Positions 16,908-28,043 of a stretch of DNA of 64,000 bases are shown here, in pieces (the first letter of the stretch is position 1; every line of letters starts with the position of its first letter). The position numbers and the translations under genes were made by a program. The stretch is from Mesorhizobium sp. B2-7-2 (GTDB lineage Bacteria > Pseudomonadota > Alphaproteobacteria > Rhizobiales > Rhizobiaceae). The stretch is taken from NCBI RefSeq assembly GCF_006440775.1, contig NZ_VFTZ01000006.1, positions 62,001 through 126,000 on the forward strand. The letters run 5' to 3'. The notes beneath the pieces are model-generated. The model did not search any database, was not told the origin of the DNA, and worked only from the letters and a program-made list of their open reading frames with translations.

Positions 16908-18911
16908 TCAGTCTTGATCCCCGGCAAAACGGCCCTTTGTCCTCAACGGCACCACATTCGCGCTGGCCGGCTGTTCCGGCTCGGCGCTCTGCGCGGCGAC
17001 TGCCATATCGGCCCGGGGCAGATAGATCGTCACCGTCGTGCCCTTGCCGACTTCGCTGTCAATCGTGACCGCGCCGCCGGACTGCTGCGCCAAACCGTAG
17101 ACCTGGGCGAGGCCGAGACCTGTACCCTTCTCGGGCCCTTTGGTCGTGAAGAACGGTTCGAAAACCTGCGGAAGCACGTCTGCCGCAATGCCGATGCCTG
17201 TGTCGGTCACCCGCAACGCGACGAATTCACCTTGCAGGCCGGCTGCGTTGTCCTCGCTCGACAACAGCACGTTCTCCGCCGTTATCGTTACCAGGCCACC
17301 GTCTGGCATGGCGTCCCGCGCGTTGAAGGCAATGTTGACGAGACCAAGCTCCAGTTCGCCGGGGTCGACCTTGACTGGCCAGGTTTCGGCTCCGACAGCG
17401 GCGACCAATTTCACCGATTTGCGCATGGAGCCCGCTATCATTGCGCGGACGGCTTCCACTCGCTCTGCCAGCGAGACGACCTCGGCGCGGGCAGCCTGCT
17501 TGCGCGAGAAGGCCAGCAACTGGCGTGTCAATGCGGCGCCGCGCTGGAGCGCAAGTTCCACGGATTCGGTCGCCCGCTTCATTTCGGGATCGGCGCCGAC
17601 TTTCTTGCCCAGGCGAACATAGCTTTCGACCACCGTCAGGAGATTGTTGAAATCATGTACGATGCTGCCGGTCAGTTGGCCGAGCGCATCCATTTTCTGC
17701 GTATGAACGCGTTGCGCTTGCGCCTGCCGGAGTGCGATCTCCGCATCGCGTCGATCGGTGATGTCGCGCGTAATCTTGGCGAAACCAATCAGCTCTCCTC
17801 GCTCGTCGCGGATCGGATCGATCACGACATTCGCCCAGAACAGCGTCCCGTCCTTACGGACGCGATGGCCCTCGGTCTCGAAGCGTCCATCCCGTGTTGC
17901 CGTATAGAGCGCGCGGCCAGGTAAACCGGCGGCGCGGTCGTGCTCCGTGTAAAACCGAGAGAAGTGCTGACCGATGATTTCCTCGGCCGCATAGCCCTTG
18001 ATGCGCTCCGCACCGGCATTCCAACTGGTCACCAGCCCATTTGGATCAAGCATGTAAAGCGCATAGTCGGTCACGCCGCCCACCAGAAGGCGGAACTGGC
18101 GCTCGCTTTGACGCAAGGCTTCGTGCGCCGCACGGCGTTCGGTGATGTCGCGCGTAACCTTGGCGAATCCTTCGAGCTGGCCTGCGTCGTTATGGATCGG
18201 GGTGACGACAACCGATGCCCAGAAACGGCTGCCATCCTTGCGTACGCGCCAACCCTCGCCTTCATATCGCCCGTTTTGCACGGCTGCTTCGAGGACACGG
18301 AGCGGCGTGCCTTTTGCGCGTTCTTCAGGGGTGTAGAATTTGGAAAAATGCTGGCCCACGATTTCCTCGGCAGCGTAGCCTTTCAGCCGCTCGGCGCCGG
18401 CGTTCCAATTGGTGACCATGCCGCTTGGATCGAGCATGTAGATGGCATAGTCGGTCACGCCGTCGACAAGGATGCGGAAGCGCCGCTCGCTCTGCAGCAG
18501 CGACTCATGCGCGGCGACGCGCTCCGTGATGTCTCGCGTGATCTTCGCGTAACCCAAAAGAACGCCGTTGCGGTCCAGTACCCGTTGAACAAGGCCGCTC
18601 GACCAGAACCTGGTTCCGTCCTTGCGCACCCGCCACCCTTCGGCCTCGTATCTTCCCTCCGCCTTTGCCGCGGCAAGCATCCTGCTCGGGACCCCATTCG
18701 CCTGATCTTCAACTGTGAAAAATCGGGAAAAATGCTGCCCCAGGACTTCCGAAGCCGCGTAGCCCTTTATCTTCTCGGCGCCGGCATTCCAGCTGGTGAT
18801 GAGGCCATCTGCATCGAGGGTGTAGATCGCGTAGTCGGCGACAGCGTCGATGAAGAGCTCGAGGCGGCGGCTGTCGGAAAGGTGTTGCTCGTCGGCTGTG
18901 GTCGGTGGCAT
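16908..18911 (-). CDS. Sensor histidine kinase with three tandem PAS domains
   Basis: A 667-residue cytoplasmic kinase with no membrane helix. Three PAS modules repeat with a period of about 130 residues (about 15-130, 145-260, 275-390). Each contains close variants of DYAIYMLD, TSWNAGAERIKGYAAEEI, GQHFS, GWRVRKDG and ITRDIT(E/D)R. The phosphoacceptor is in LGQLTGSIVHDFNNLL (His 419), a HWE/HisKA_4-like 'HDFNN' type; the ATPase part follows with VNIAFNARDAMPDGG, DTGIGI and GTGLGLAQVYG. No receiver domain and no adjacent response regulator. The cue is unknown. The start at ATG 18911 gives a short leader before PAS1. Confidence 0.92.
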   Translation of the reverse strand: MPPTTADEQHLSDSRRLELFIDAVADYAIYTLDADGLITSWNAGAEKIKGYAASEVLGQHFSRFFTVEDQANGVPSRMLAAAKAEGRYEAEGWRVRKDGTRFWSSGLVQRVLDRNGVLLGYAKITRDITERVAAHESLLQSERRFRILVDGVTDYAIYMLDPSGMVTNWNAGAERLKGYAAEEIVGQHFSKFYTPEERAKGTPLRVLEAAVQNGRYEGEGWRVRKDGSRFWASVVVTPIHNDAGQLEGFAKVTRDITERRAAHEALRQSERQFRLLVGGVTDYALYMLDPNGLVTSWNAGAERIKGYAAEEIIGQHFSRFYTEHDRAAGLPGRALYTATRDGRFETEGHRVRKDGTLFWANVVIDPIRDERGELIGFAKITRDITDRRDAEIALRQAQAQRVHTQKMDALGQLTGSIVHDFNNLLTVVESYVRLGKKVGADPEMKRATESVELALQRGAALTRQLLAFSRKQAARAEVVSLAERVEAVRAMIAGSMRKSVKLVAAVGAETWPVKVDPGELELGLVNIAFNARDAMPDGGLVTITAENVLLSSEDNAAGLQGEFVALRVTDTGIGIAADVLPQVFEPFFTTKGPEKGTGLGLAQVYGLAQQSGGAVTIDSEVGKGTTVTIYLPRADMAVAAQSAEPEQPASANVVPLRTKGRFAGDQD

Positions 18912-19006
18912 TGTCGAACCCGCGTTACGCTCGCATTAAGCAGTTCGTCCGGTGACACGTCCGCAACATAAGCGTGCCTATCCTGCATAGCAACGAGCTT
19001 GGACCA

Positions 19007-19330
19007 ATGGCGACATATTCATCCGCTCTCGTAGCCAATCTCAGAAATCCGGGCCATCTGTACAGCTTTGCTCCGGAAAACGAGCCTGGAGATGACGAGG
19101 AAAATCCCGTCTCCCGCGAACCCGGCTCTGCCGAGCATGACGAACTCCCGTATAGGGTCGAGTTGTGGAACGCCGCCAAGAATGGTGTCGAACAAGTCCT
19201 CGCCGTCACGGCAAATGCCAGTATCGGCTACGCTGCCTATTATGCAGCGACGCGTGAGCATCCGGATCGCTACGTCACCTTGCGGCACAAGAACAATTTC
19301 GTTTCGAGATGGAACGGCCCGACGAATTAG
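19007..19330 (+). CDS. Small conserved protein, paralogue A
   Basis: A 107-residue protein, MATYSSALVANLRNPGHLYS..., whose second half LPYRVELWNAAKNGVEQVLA and TANASIGYAAYYAATREHPD RYVTLRHKN aligns with the protein encoded next to it (19345). No signal peptide or membrane segment. I do not recognise a named domain, though the LPYR-ELW ... EHP-R--TLR pattern recurs in small rhizobial proteins. The ATG 19007 start is preferred to the GTG at 18974. Divergent from the PAS kinase by 95 bp, so the two may share a promoter region. Confidence 0.7.
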   Translation: MATYSSALVANLRNPGHLYSFAPENEPGDDEENPVSREPGSAEHDELPYRVELWNAAKNGVEQVLAVTANASIGYAAYYAATREHPDRYVTLRHKNNFVSRWNGPTN

Positions 19331-19344
19331 GCAGAGGCCTGTCT

Positions 19345-19563
19345 ATGACACGGAGCGCCAATTCTTCCCGTTCGGCTGAAGCGCTGCCCTATCGTATCGA
19401 ACTCTGGCGGGCCGACAGCCATGAGATCATCGAACGGGTCCTCGCACGCGCCGCTACGGCCCAGCTTGCCCGCGCCATTTTTCAAGCCGCGAGAGACGAG
19501 CATCCTCGACGCCGGATCACGCTGCGCAAGGGAAACGGGATCCTCTCCGATACATCGGATTGA
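19345..19563 (+). CDS. Small conserved protein, paralogue B
   Basis: A 72-residue protein, MTRSANSSRSAEALPYRIEL then WRADSHEIIERVLARAATAQ and LARAIFQAARDEHPRRRITL. It shares LPYR(V/I)ELW, the (E/V)xVLAxxA helix and EHPxRxxTLR with paralogue A, 14 bp upstream, so the pair arose by tandem duplication. It lacks the acidic N-terminal extension of A. Likely cotranscribed with A. Function unknown. A longer in-frame start at 19309 would overlap A and is not favoured. Confidence 0.7.
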   Translation: MTRSANSSRSAEALPYRIELWRADSHEIIERVLARAATAQLARAIFQAARDEHPRRRITLRKGNGILSDTSD

Positions 19564-19749
19564 CGATCTGCCGTCCGGTTTCGAGACGCTGTCCGGAAGT
19601 CCAGCGCGCTTACCCTGTCTGTCACGGACAGCGATACATCGCCTTTGTATCAGAAGCTGCGACAAGGCCAGCCTCCCTCCAACGAAATCTTAATGTAAAT
19701 CAAGCGTAATCCCGACCATTAAAATTGTGCGTATGTGTTGGGGTTGCGC

Positions 19750-22083
<2,334 letters not shown>

Positions 22084-22122
22084 GCGTCAGGTAGCGTCTG
22101 GCCGCCACCGCCGAGTTCCTTC

Positions 22123-22281
22123 GCGCCCCCCTCTGCCCTGCCGGGCATCTCCCCCACTTGGGGGGAGATCGGATGCCGCGCCGGATTTCGCCAATCACGA
22201 ACGTTGCAGGACGAGTGCTGTCGGCGAAGCTGCCAATCTCCCCCCTGTGGGGGAGATGTCCGGCAGGACAGAGGGGGGGCG
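22123..22281. repeat. 158-bp foldback (MITE-like) element
   Basis: The left end GCGCCCCCCTCTGCCCTGCC then GGGCATCTCCCCCAC is mirrored by GTGGGGGAGATGTCCGGCAG then GACAGAGGGGGGGCGC at the right, and the similarity continues inward for about 55 bp in all. It has no coding capacity and lies in the convergent gap between two genes. Confidence 0.7.
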
Positions 22282-22317
22282 CTGTCCCGTCAGCACGTCC
22301 AACTTCGTGGTACCCAG

Positions 22318-23178
22318 TCATCGGTTGCGCAACACCACGCAGGCGCCGCCGACGCTTTGCAGCTTGTCGCAGATACCGTTGGCCTCGCCGCGCGAGTCGG
22401 CGCCGATTCTGACCGCGTAGATGCCGCGCCGGCCGATCGGCGTGCGAACCCGGCTCACCACCGGATCACGGCTGGCGAGCAAGGCCGGGAACCGGCCCCT
22501 GACCCGCAGCCATTGGCCTATCGCCGCCGAGCGGCGGAAATTGCCCGCCACCTGCACGCCCCACGGCTTCACGTTGATCGAAGCCATGGCGACGGTCCGC
22601 GACATGATCACCGGCAGCCTGCGGCAGGCAACCGCGAAGCTCATCTTCGGGTCGAGCGGCTGGACGGTGCCGGCATAGGACTTGTCCGAGAACTTGTCGA
22701 CCGGCTCGCCCATGACGTCGAAGACATAGCTTTCCGTCTCCATTGGCAGGAAGCCGCCCGAGCTCAGCCAGCGCGACACGCGGTTCTCGCCGGCATTGTA
22801 GGCCGCGGCCGCCAGCCCGAGATTGCCGTAGCTGACCTTCATCTCGGCAAGATATTTCGCCGAGGCCGGGATGGCCTGCCCGATGTCGAAGGGATCGGCG
22901 AGCCCGCGCATCTTGGCGGTGCCCGGCATGAATTGCGCGATGCCTTCGGCGCCGACCGGGCTCACCGCGCCCGGATCGAAGCGGCTCTCCTTCCAGATCA
23001 GCCGGGCGAAGAAATCCTTGGGTAGGCCGTTCTGTTGGGCCTGGGTCTCGATCAGATCGCAGACGCGCGAAATCAGGCGCTTGGCGGCCGACTTCGACTG
23101 CGGCGGATCGGCGAATGCGTGAGCCGCCGGGATCAGCACGAAAAACAAGAGCAGCGTTGCCTTTAGGAAACGCCGCAT
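22318..23178 (-). CDS. Lytic transglycosylase, SLT domain
   Basis: A 286-residue exported murein hydrolase that cleaves the MurNAc-GlcNAc bond with anhydro-product formation. Signal peptide MRRFLKATLLLFFVLIPAAH AFA (about 1-23). SLT (goose-lysozyme-like) domain about 38-165, with catalytic Glu64 in IWKESRFDPGAVSPVGAEG, then GIAQFMPGTA and LAAAAYNAGENRVSRW. The C-terminal 100 residues (NVKPWGVQVAGNFRRSAAIG ... YAVRIGADSRGEANGICDKL) resemble a SPOR-type peptidoglycan-binding region. It starts 4 bp after the ispG stop codon, so the two are cotranscribed. Confidence 0.92.
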   Translation of the reverse strand: MRRFLKATLLLFFVLIPAAHAFADPPQSKSAAKRLISRVCDLIETQAQQNGLPKDFFARLIWKESRFDPGAVSPVGAEGIAQFMPGTAKMRGLADPFDIGQAIPASAKYLAEMKVSYGNLGLAAAAYNAGENRVSRWLSSGGFLPMETESYVFDVMGEPVDKFSDKSYAGTVQPLDPKMSFAVACRRLPVIMSRTVAMASINVKPWGVQVAGNFRRSAAIGQWLRVRGRFPALLASRDPVVSRVRTPIGRRGIYAVRIGADSRGEANGICDKLQSVGGACVVLRNR

Positions 23179-23182
23179 CGGT

Positions 23183-24433
23183 TCATTCCGCGGCGGCTTT
23201 GCCGTGTCCGTACCGCTGCTCGATATAGTCGCTGACCATCTTCTCGAAATCCTGCGCGATCGAGGGGCCGCGCAGCGTCGCAGCCTTCTTGCCGTCGATG
23301 AAGACAGGCGCCGTCGGCGTCTCGCCGGTGCCGGGCAGCGATATGCCGATATCGGCGTGCTTGGATTCGCCGGGGCCGTTGACGATGCAGCCCATCACCG
23401 CGACCTTGAGGTTCTCGACGCCGGGATACTTCTCGCGCCACACCGGCATGTTCTTGCGGATATCGGCCTGGATGCTCTGGGCAAGTTCCTGGAACACGGT
23501 GGATGTGGTACGGCCGCATCCGGGGCAGGCCGCGACGATCGGCACGAACTGCCGGAAGCCCATGGTCTGCAGAAGCTCTTGCGATACCTGCACCTCGCGG
23601 GTGCGGTCGCCATTCGGCTCCGGCGTCAGCGAGATGCGGATCGTGTCGCCGATGCCCTGCTGCAAGAGGATGCCCATCGCGGCGGAAGAGGCGACGATGC
23701 CCTTGGTGCCCATGCCGGCTTCGGTCAGCCCCAGATGCAGCGCATGGTCGGAGCGGGTGGCAAGCTCGGTGTAGACGGCGATCAGGTCCTGCACGCCGCT
23801 GACCTTGGCCGACAGGATGATCTTTTCGCGGCCAAGCCCGATCTCTTCCGCCATCTCGGCCGACAGGATCGCCGACTGCACGATCGCCTCGCGCGTGACT
23901 TCCTGCGCGGTGAGCGGCGAGCCCTTCGCCTGGTTGTCGTCCATCAGCCGGGTCAAAAGCTCCTGGTCGAGCGATCCCCAATTGACGCCGATGCGTACCG
24001 GCTTGTCATATCTGATCGCCATCTCGACGATCGCGGCGAACTGGCGGTCCTTCTTGTCCTTGAAGCCGACATTGCCGGGATTGATGCGGTATTTGGCCAG
24101 CGCTTCGGCGCAGGCCGGATGATCGGCGAGCAGCTTGTGCCCAATATAGTGGAAGTCGCCGACCAGCGGCACGTCGATGCCGAGCCGCGACAGCCGCTCA
24201 TGGATGCGCGGAACCGCCGCCGCGCTCTCGTCGCGGTCGACCGTGATGCGCACGATCTCCGAGCCGGCACGATGCAGCGCCGCGACCTGTGCGACGGTCT
24301 GGTCGACATCGGCGGTGTCGGTGTTGGTCATCGATTGCACGACGACCGGTGCGCCGCCGCCGACCATCACGCCGCCGACCGATACGCCGACCGAGCGGCG
24401 ACGCGGGAAGGGAGAAGAAAAATATCCGGTCAT
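23183..24433 (-). CDS. ispG: 4-hydroxy-3-methylbut-2-enyl diphosphate synthase
   Basis: A 416-residue enzyme of the MEP isoprenoid pathway that converts MEcPP to HMBPP; cytoplasmic, with a 4Fe-4S cluster. The N-terminal TIM-barrel includes [20 protein letters not shown] and [11 protein letters not shown]; the cluster Cys are in [16 protein letters not shown] and [13 protein letters not shown]. Start ATG 24433 gives [20 protein letters not shown], typical of rhizobial IspG; the frame extends to 24562 but the extension is not family-like. Forms a two-gene unit with the lytic transglycosylase; with ispA at 13673 it is the second isoprenoid gene in the window. Confidence 0.96.
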   Translation of the reverse strand: MTGYFSSPFPRRRSVGVSVGGVMVGGGAPVVVQSMTNTDTADVDQTVAQVAALHRAGSEIVRITVDRDESAAAVPRIHERLSRLGIDVPLVGDFHYIGHKLLADHPACAEALAKYRINPGNVGFKDKKDRQFAAIVEMAIRYDKPVRIGVNWGSLDQELLTRLMDDNQAKGSPLTAQEVTREAIVQSAILSAEMAEEIGLGREKIILSAKVSGVQDLIAVYTELATRSDHALHLGLTEAGMGTKGIVASSAAMGILLQQGIGDTIRISLTPEPNGDRTREVQVSQELLQTMGFRQFVPIVAACPGCGRTTSTVFQELAQSIQADIRKNMPVWREKYPGVENLKVAVMGCIVNGPGESKHADIGISLPGTGETPTAPVFIDGKKAATLRGPSIAQDFEKMVSDYIEQRYGHGKAAAE

Positions 24434-24608
24434 GCCGGCCGCCTTCATCTGGGAGTTTCGGCATGAGGTGGCGGAGCAAAGATGGCTTGTCAATGGCAAG
24501 CGGCGTGCCAGCCTGCAAATCGGCTGGAGCCATGCGAAAAATAACAGCCCGGCCGACAGCAAGATTTGCGGCCGAGTTCTCCGGCGATTTCAGTTAAAAA
24601 ACACCATG

Positions 24609-24631
24609 CCGGTGGCATTTCTTGCCACCGG
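24609..24631 (-). terminator. Terminator after reverse DUF465 gene
   Basis: CCGGTGGCA-TTTCT-TGCCACCGG, followed on the reverse strand a few bases later by GTTTTTTAAC. It lies 44 bp beyond the stop codon of the gene at 24676. Confidence 0.7.
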
Positions 24632-24675
24632 AAGTTTCACCGCGGCGGGTTGCGATGATGGTGCCTGGAAGAGCT

Positions 24676-24855
24676 TCAGTGTGTCGTTGGGCCAGCCTTC
24701 AGCTTTTCAATCTCGTCCTTGATTGCCAGCTTGCGTCGCTTGAGATTCACGATTTCCAGGTCGTCGACCGAAGGATGGTTCATCGCATCGGTGAGCTCGC
24801 GCTCGATGTCACCGTGTTTCCGCTGCAACTCATCAAGATGGGATGCAAGAGACAT
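24676..24855 (-). CDS. DUF465 (YdcH-like) small protein, copy 1
   Basis: A 59-residue helical protein, MSLASHLDELQRKHGDIERE then LTDAMNHPSVDDLEIVNLKR and RKLAIKDEIEKLKAGPTTH. The 'L-x-x-K-H-x-x-I-x-x ... L-K-R-x-K-L-x-I-K-D-E-I' pattern matches DUF465, a two-helix hairpin family. AAGGGAGAA before ATG 24855 is a good ribosome site. Divergent from a second DUF465 gene at 25095; the two differ enough not to be recent duplicates. Function unknown. Confidence 0.85.
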   Translation of the reverse strand: MSLASHLDELQRKHGDIERELTDAMNHPSVDDLEIVNLKRRKLAIKDEIEKLKAGPTTH

Positions 24856-25094
24856 GAATGGTTCTCCCTTTCATGGTTTCCTCGATTGCAGCCGTCGCAG
24901 GGGCCTCCACCGCAGGTTGCGACTGTGACGGCACCATGACAGTTTGCCACCAACCGATCTCGATGTCGAATGCCACGTGGTAGCATTCCACGACAAAGTG
25001 AAATGTGGTAAGGGCTGCCCGCCGGTCACAAACCCGCAAGTCACGGCCCCGCCCAAACAGCCCGATTGGGCGATGCATACGCAGACGGTAGATA

Positions 25095-25298
25095 ATGTCC
25101 GAACAGGAACAGGCTGAAATACGCCTCGAATATTCCCGGCTCAAACAAGAACACGCCGATTTCGACGCCGCCATCAACGCGATGATCGCCACCGGCTGCG
25201 ACCCGCTTCAGATCCAGCGCATGAAGAAGAAGAAGCTGATGCTGAAAGACCGGCTGTCGGCGCTGGAAGACCGCATCATTCCCGACATCATTGCTTAG
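25095..25298 (+). CDS. DUF465 (YdcH-like) small protein, copy 2
   Basis: A 67-residue protein, MSEQEQAEIRLEYSRLKQEH then ADFDAAINAMIATGCDPLQI and QRMKKKKLMLKDRLSALEDR. It has the family pattern 'L-K-x-E-H-x-D-x-D ... L-x-I-Q-R-M-K-K-K-K-L-x-L-K-D', the more canonical rhizobial form. Two amphipathic helices with a turn at GCDP. Separated from the divergent copy 1 by 239 bp that contain no further recognisable gene. Confidence 0.88.
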   Translation: MSEQEQAEIRLEYSRLKQEHADFDAAINAMIATGCDPLQIQRMKKKKLMLKDRLSALEDRIIPDIIA

Positions 25299-25302
25299 GG
25301 CA

Positions 25303-25417
25303 ATTCCGAAAAGCGTGAGCGGTTACGCTCGGCGACGTCGCGTAGCTTCTCGTTTGGAACTGCGTCAAAACAAAGCGATTGAGCGGTTCGCCGTTTCCGT
25401 GAAACGGTGAAACGCTC
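25303..25417. repeat. Extragenic repeat (GAGCAATTCC family, copy 3) with terminal hairpin
   Basis: Begins GCAATTCCGAAAAGCGTGAG and ends in an imperfect 17-bp hairpin, GAGCGGTTCGCCGTTTC against GAAACGGTGAAACGCTC around CGT (25381-25417). It fills most of the 245-bp gap before purE. Confidence 0.6.
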
Positions 25418-25543
25418 CAGAGCCGAATGCAGGGTCGCGGCCACGAGGACCGCGCCGGCAGCGAAGCGGGGGCCATTGCGACAATCCTTGCGGCCCTTGG
25501 CGAATTCCGCTAAGGCGCGCCTTTGCCGCCGCGGAGCCACACC

Positions 25544-26041
25544 TTGACCGATCAGCGTGCCGACGTCGCCATCATCATGGGCAGCCAGTCCGACTGGGCG
25601 ACCATGCGCCAGGCGGCGGAAACGCTGGAGGCGCTAGGCATCCCGCACAGAAGGCTGATCGTCTCCGCGCACCGCACCCCCGACCGCCTTTATGAGTTCG
25701 CCAAGGGCGCCAAGGCGGCCGGTTACAAGGTGATTATCGCCGGCGCCGGCGGCGCGGCGCATCTGCCCGGCATGACGGCGGCGATGACGCCGCTGCCCGT
25801 CTTCGGCGTTCCGGTGGAATCAAAGGCGCTGTCGGGCCAGGATTCGCTTCTCTCCATCGTGCAGATGCCGGCCGGCATCCCGGTCGGCACTTTGGCGATC
25901 GGCAAGGCGGGCGCCGCCAATGCAGCCCTGCTCGCCGCGGCGGTGCTGGCGCTCAACGACGACAAGCTCGCCGCCCGGCTCGACGCCTGGCGCTCGGCGC
26001 AGACCGCCAAGGTTGCCGCCGAGCCGACGGACACGCCGTGA
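25544..26041 (+). CDS. purE: N5-carboxyaminoimidazole ribonucleotide mutase
   Basis: A 165-residue class I PurE that moves the carboxyl group of N5-CAIR to give CAIR in purine synthesis; cytoplasmic octamer. Signatures: [19 protein letters not shown] (phosphate loop), [15 protein letters not shown] (catalytic His), [17 protein letters not shown] and [20 protein letters not shown]. The likely start is TTG 25544 ([10 protein letters not shown]), with CGGAG 8 bases upstream; no ATG is suitably placed. Overlaps purK by 4 bp (GTGA), so translation is coupled. Confidence 0.95.
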   Translation: MTDQRADVAIIMGSQSDWATMRQAAETLEALGIPHRRLIVSAHRTPDRLYEFAKGAKAAGYKVIIAGAGGAAHLPGMTAAMTPLPVFGVPVESKALSGQDSLLSIVQMPAGIPVGTLAIGKAGAANAALLAAAVLALNDDKLAARLDAWRSAQTAKVAAEPTDTP

Positions 26042-27114
26042 GCCTGACGCCGGGATCGACCATCGGCATCATCGGCGGCGGCCAGCTTGGCCGCATGCTG
26101 GCGATGGCCGCGGCGCGCCTCGGTTATCGCATCGTCGTGTTGGAGCCCCAGCCCGACTGCCCAGCCGCGCAAGTCGCAAACCGGCAGATCGTCGCCGCCT
26201 ATGACGATCCGGCAGCGCTTGCCGAACTCGCCGGCGCCAGCGCCATCGTCACCTACGAATTCGAGAACGTCCCGGTCGTCGCCGCCGAAACGCTGGCGGC
26301 AAAGGTCCCGGTCTATCCGCCGGCACGCGCGCTCGAAGTCGCGCAGGACCGCCTCACCGAAAAGAGCTTTCTCAACGGCATCGGCATCCCGACGGCGGAG
26401 TTCTGTCCGGTCGACAATGACGATCAGCTGACCGAGGCCCTCAAAACGTTCAACGGCAGCGGCGTGCTGAAAACCCGCCGCATGGGCTATGACGGCAAGG
26501 GCCAGCGCGTCTTCCGCAACATGCAGACCGGCGGCTTTGCCGGCACCTGCGAGGCGATGGGCAATGTGCCGCTGATCCTGGAATCGCTGGTCGCCTTCGA
26601 GCGCGAGATTTCGGTGATCGCCGCGCGTGGGCTCGACGGCTCAGTCGCCGTCTTCGATCCGGCCGAGAATGTCCACCGCGAAGGCATATTGCGCAGCTCC
26701 ACTTTGCCGGCCGCCATCCGCCCGGAAACGGCAGCCGCCGCCAAGGATGCCGCTTCGAAAATCCTTTCCGCGCTCGGCTATGTCGGCGTCATCGGCGTCG
26801 AGTTCTTCGTGCTGGCCGACGGCGCGCTTCTGGCCAACGAGCTGGCGCCGCGCGTGCACAATTCCGGCCACTGGACCGAGGCCGCCTGCGTCGTCTCGCA
26901 GTTCGAGCAGCACATCCGCGCCGTCGCCGGCCTGCCGCTGGGTTCGCCCGCCCGGCATTTTGACTGCGTGATGGAAAACCTGATCGGCGACGACATGCTG
27001 AAGGTGTCGGCGCTGCTTAACGAACCCGATCTGATGCTGCATCTCTACGGCAAGGCCGAGTCGCGCCCCGGCCGCAAGATGGGTCATTTTACACGCATCA
27101 TCAGGCCCGGATAA
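26038..27114 (+). CDS. purK: N5-carboxyaminoimidazole ribonucleotide synthase
   Basis: A 358-residue ATP-grasp enzyme that carboxylates AIR with bicarbonate and ATP, feeding PurE. N-terminal pre-ATP-grasp region [20 protein letters not shown] (about 6-25), ATP-grasp core about 95-270 with [13 protein letters not shown] and [18 protein letters not shown], and [17 protein letters not shown] near residue 270-285. GTG start at 26038 overlaps the purE stop. The last gene of the purEK unit; a convergent gene begins 8 bp later. Confidence 0.96.
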   Translation: MSLTPGSTIGIIGGGQLGRMLAMAAARLGYRIVVLEPQPDCPAAQVANRQIVAAYDDPAALAELAGASAIVTYEFENVPVVAAETLAAKVPVYPPARALEVAQDRLTEKSFLNGIGIPTAEFCPVDNDDQLTEALKTFNGSGVLKTRRMGYDGKGQRVFRNMQTGGFAGTCEAMGNVPLILESLVAFEREISVIAARGLDGSVAVFDPAENVHREGILRSSTLPAAIRPETAAAAKDAASKILSALGYVGVIGVEFFVLADGALLANELAPRVHNSGHWTEAACVVSQFEQHIRAVAGLPLGSPARHFDCVMENLIGDDMLKVSALLNEPDLMLHLYGKAESRPGRKMGHFTRIIRPG

Positions 27115-27121
27115 CCATCGC

Positions 27122-27544
27122 TTACTGCATGTCCTGGTCGTCGTCCCCCTCTGGGCCGGCGCAGCTCGGATCGCTCAGCTTGCAGCTGGCGTCGGATGTC
27201 AACTGCTTGATGCGTTCATTGGTCAGCGTCGTCAGGCACTGCGAAACCTCCATCGGATGGATGGAGCCGCCCTCGCTGTCGGCGGTCGAATAGGAGCACT
27301 CGGCGTCACGAAAGGCGATCCAGGCGCGTTGCGCCGTCTGCAGGAGCTTGTTCGAGGCCTGATCGTTGCTGCCGACGATGTTCTTGTAGGCAGCGTTGAG
27401 CTTGGCATCGGCCGCCTGATAGTCGGCATCGGCGCAAATATTCAGCATCGACTGGCTGTCGTCATTGCGGTCACAGTCCTCGGCAAAGGCTGCCGGGGCT
27501 GTCGCGAGCAAGGCAAGACAGGCAGGCAAAAGCAGGCGGCGCAT
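27122..27544 (-). CDS. LprI-like (DUF1311) exported protein
   Basis: A 140-residue secreted protein. Signal peptide MRRLLLPACLALLATAPAAF AEDCDRN. The body LNICADADYQAADAKLNAAY and KLLQTAQRAWIAFRDAECSY is the LprI N-terminal/DUF1311 fold, with the characteristic W-x-x-F/Y-R-D-A-E-C motif and paired Cys. Relatives in other bacteria inhibit lysozyme, so a periplasmic defensive role is possible but unproven. Start at ATG 27544, not the upstream frame. Confidence 0.82.
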   Translation of the reverse strand: MRRLLLPACLALLATAPAAFAEDCDRNDDSQSMLNICADADYQAADAKLNAAYKNIVGSNDQASNKLLQTAQRAWIAFRDAECSYSTADSEGGSIHPMEVSQCLTTLTNERIKQLTSDASCKLSDPSCAGPEGDDDQDMQ

Positions 27545-27674
27545 GTGCAATCTCCGGTCGTTTCGGCGAGACCGCACCATCCCAGCCGCCCTTGAGTCGC
27601 GCAATGCCGTGCTGCCGGATGGCGAATATTTGATATGCCGGCCCACTTGTGGCATTCGGGGCACGCGCACGTGG

Positions 27675-27703
27675 TTGACACGGGCAAGGCTCCTCGTTTA
27701 TGA
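27675..27703 (+). promoter_or_regulatory. Sigma-70-type promoter for ykgO
   Basis: TTGACA (27675-27680), a 17-bp spacer, and TTATGA (27698-27703). The -35 element is perfect and the spacing ideal. The transcript would begin about 75 bp before the L36 start and contain the hairpin at 27717-27745. Confidence 0.7.
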
Positions 27704-27716
27704 GCCACGCAAGTTC

Positions 27717-27745
27717 AAAGGCGCGCTTTTTCCGGGCGCGCCTTT
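27717..27745 (+). promoter_or_regulatory. Leader hairpin before ykgO
   Basis: AAAGGCGCG and CGCGCCTTT enclose CTTTTTCCGGG. A second hairpin, GGCCCGGGACGGGCC, follows at about 27753-27767. Their position between promoter and start codon suggests an RNA-level control or attenuator; no long T run follows. Confidence 0.5.
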
Positions 27746-27787
27746 AAAATTCGGCCCGGGACGGGCCCTGACCGAACAGGCAAGACC

Positions 27788-27913
27788 ATGAAGATCAAGA
27801 ATTCGCTCAAGGCGCTCAAGGCGCGTCACCGCGACAACCAGCTGGTTCGCCGCAAGGGACGCATCTACATCATCAACAAGACCGCTCCGCGCTACAAGGC
27901 ACGCCAGGGCTGA
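27788..27913 (+). CDS. ykgO: Type B 50S ribosomal protein L36
   Basis: A 41-residue protein, [20 protein letters not shown] then [21 protein letters not shown]. This is the zinc-free type B L36 (YkgO), lacking the C-x-x-C...H cysteines of the RpmJ type; the usual alphaproteobacterial paralogue. It has a clear sigma-70 promoter and a structured leader. Stands alone. Confidence 0.93.
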   Translation: MKIKNSLKALKARHRDNQLVRRKGRIYIINKTAPRYKARQG

Positions 27914-28043
27914 GGCTTGAGCGCAGCTTGCTGTCGCTTGCTGCGCGCGATGTCTATGCCGCGCTGATGTCGATTGCCGGTTCGCCGGCGCTCTCACGCT
28001 AAAATCACTTTGACGATCCGCCGTCCGGGACTAGATTCCGGCG

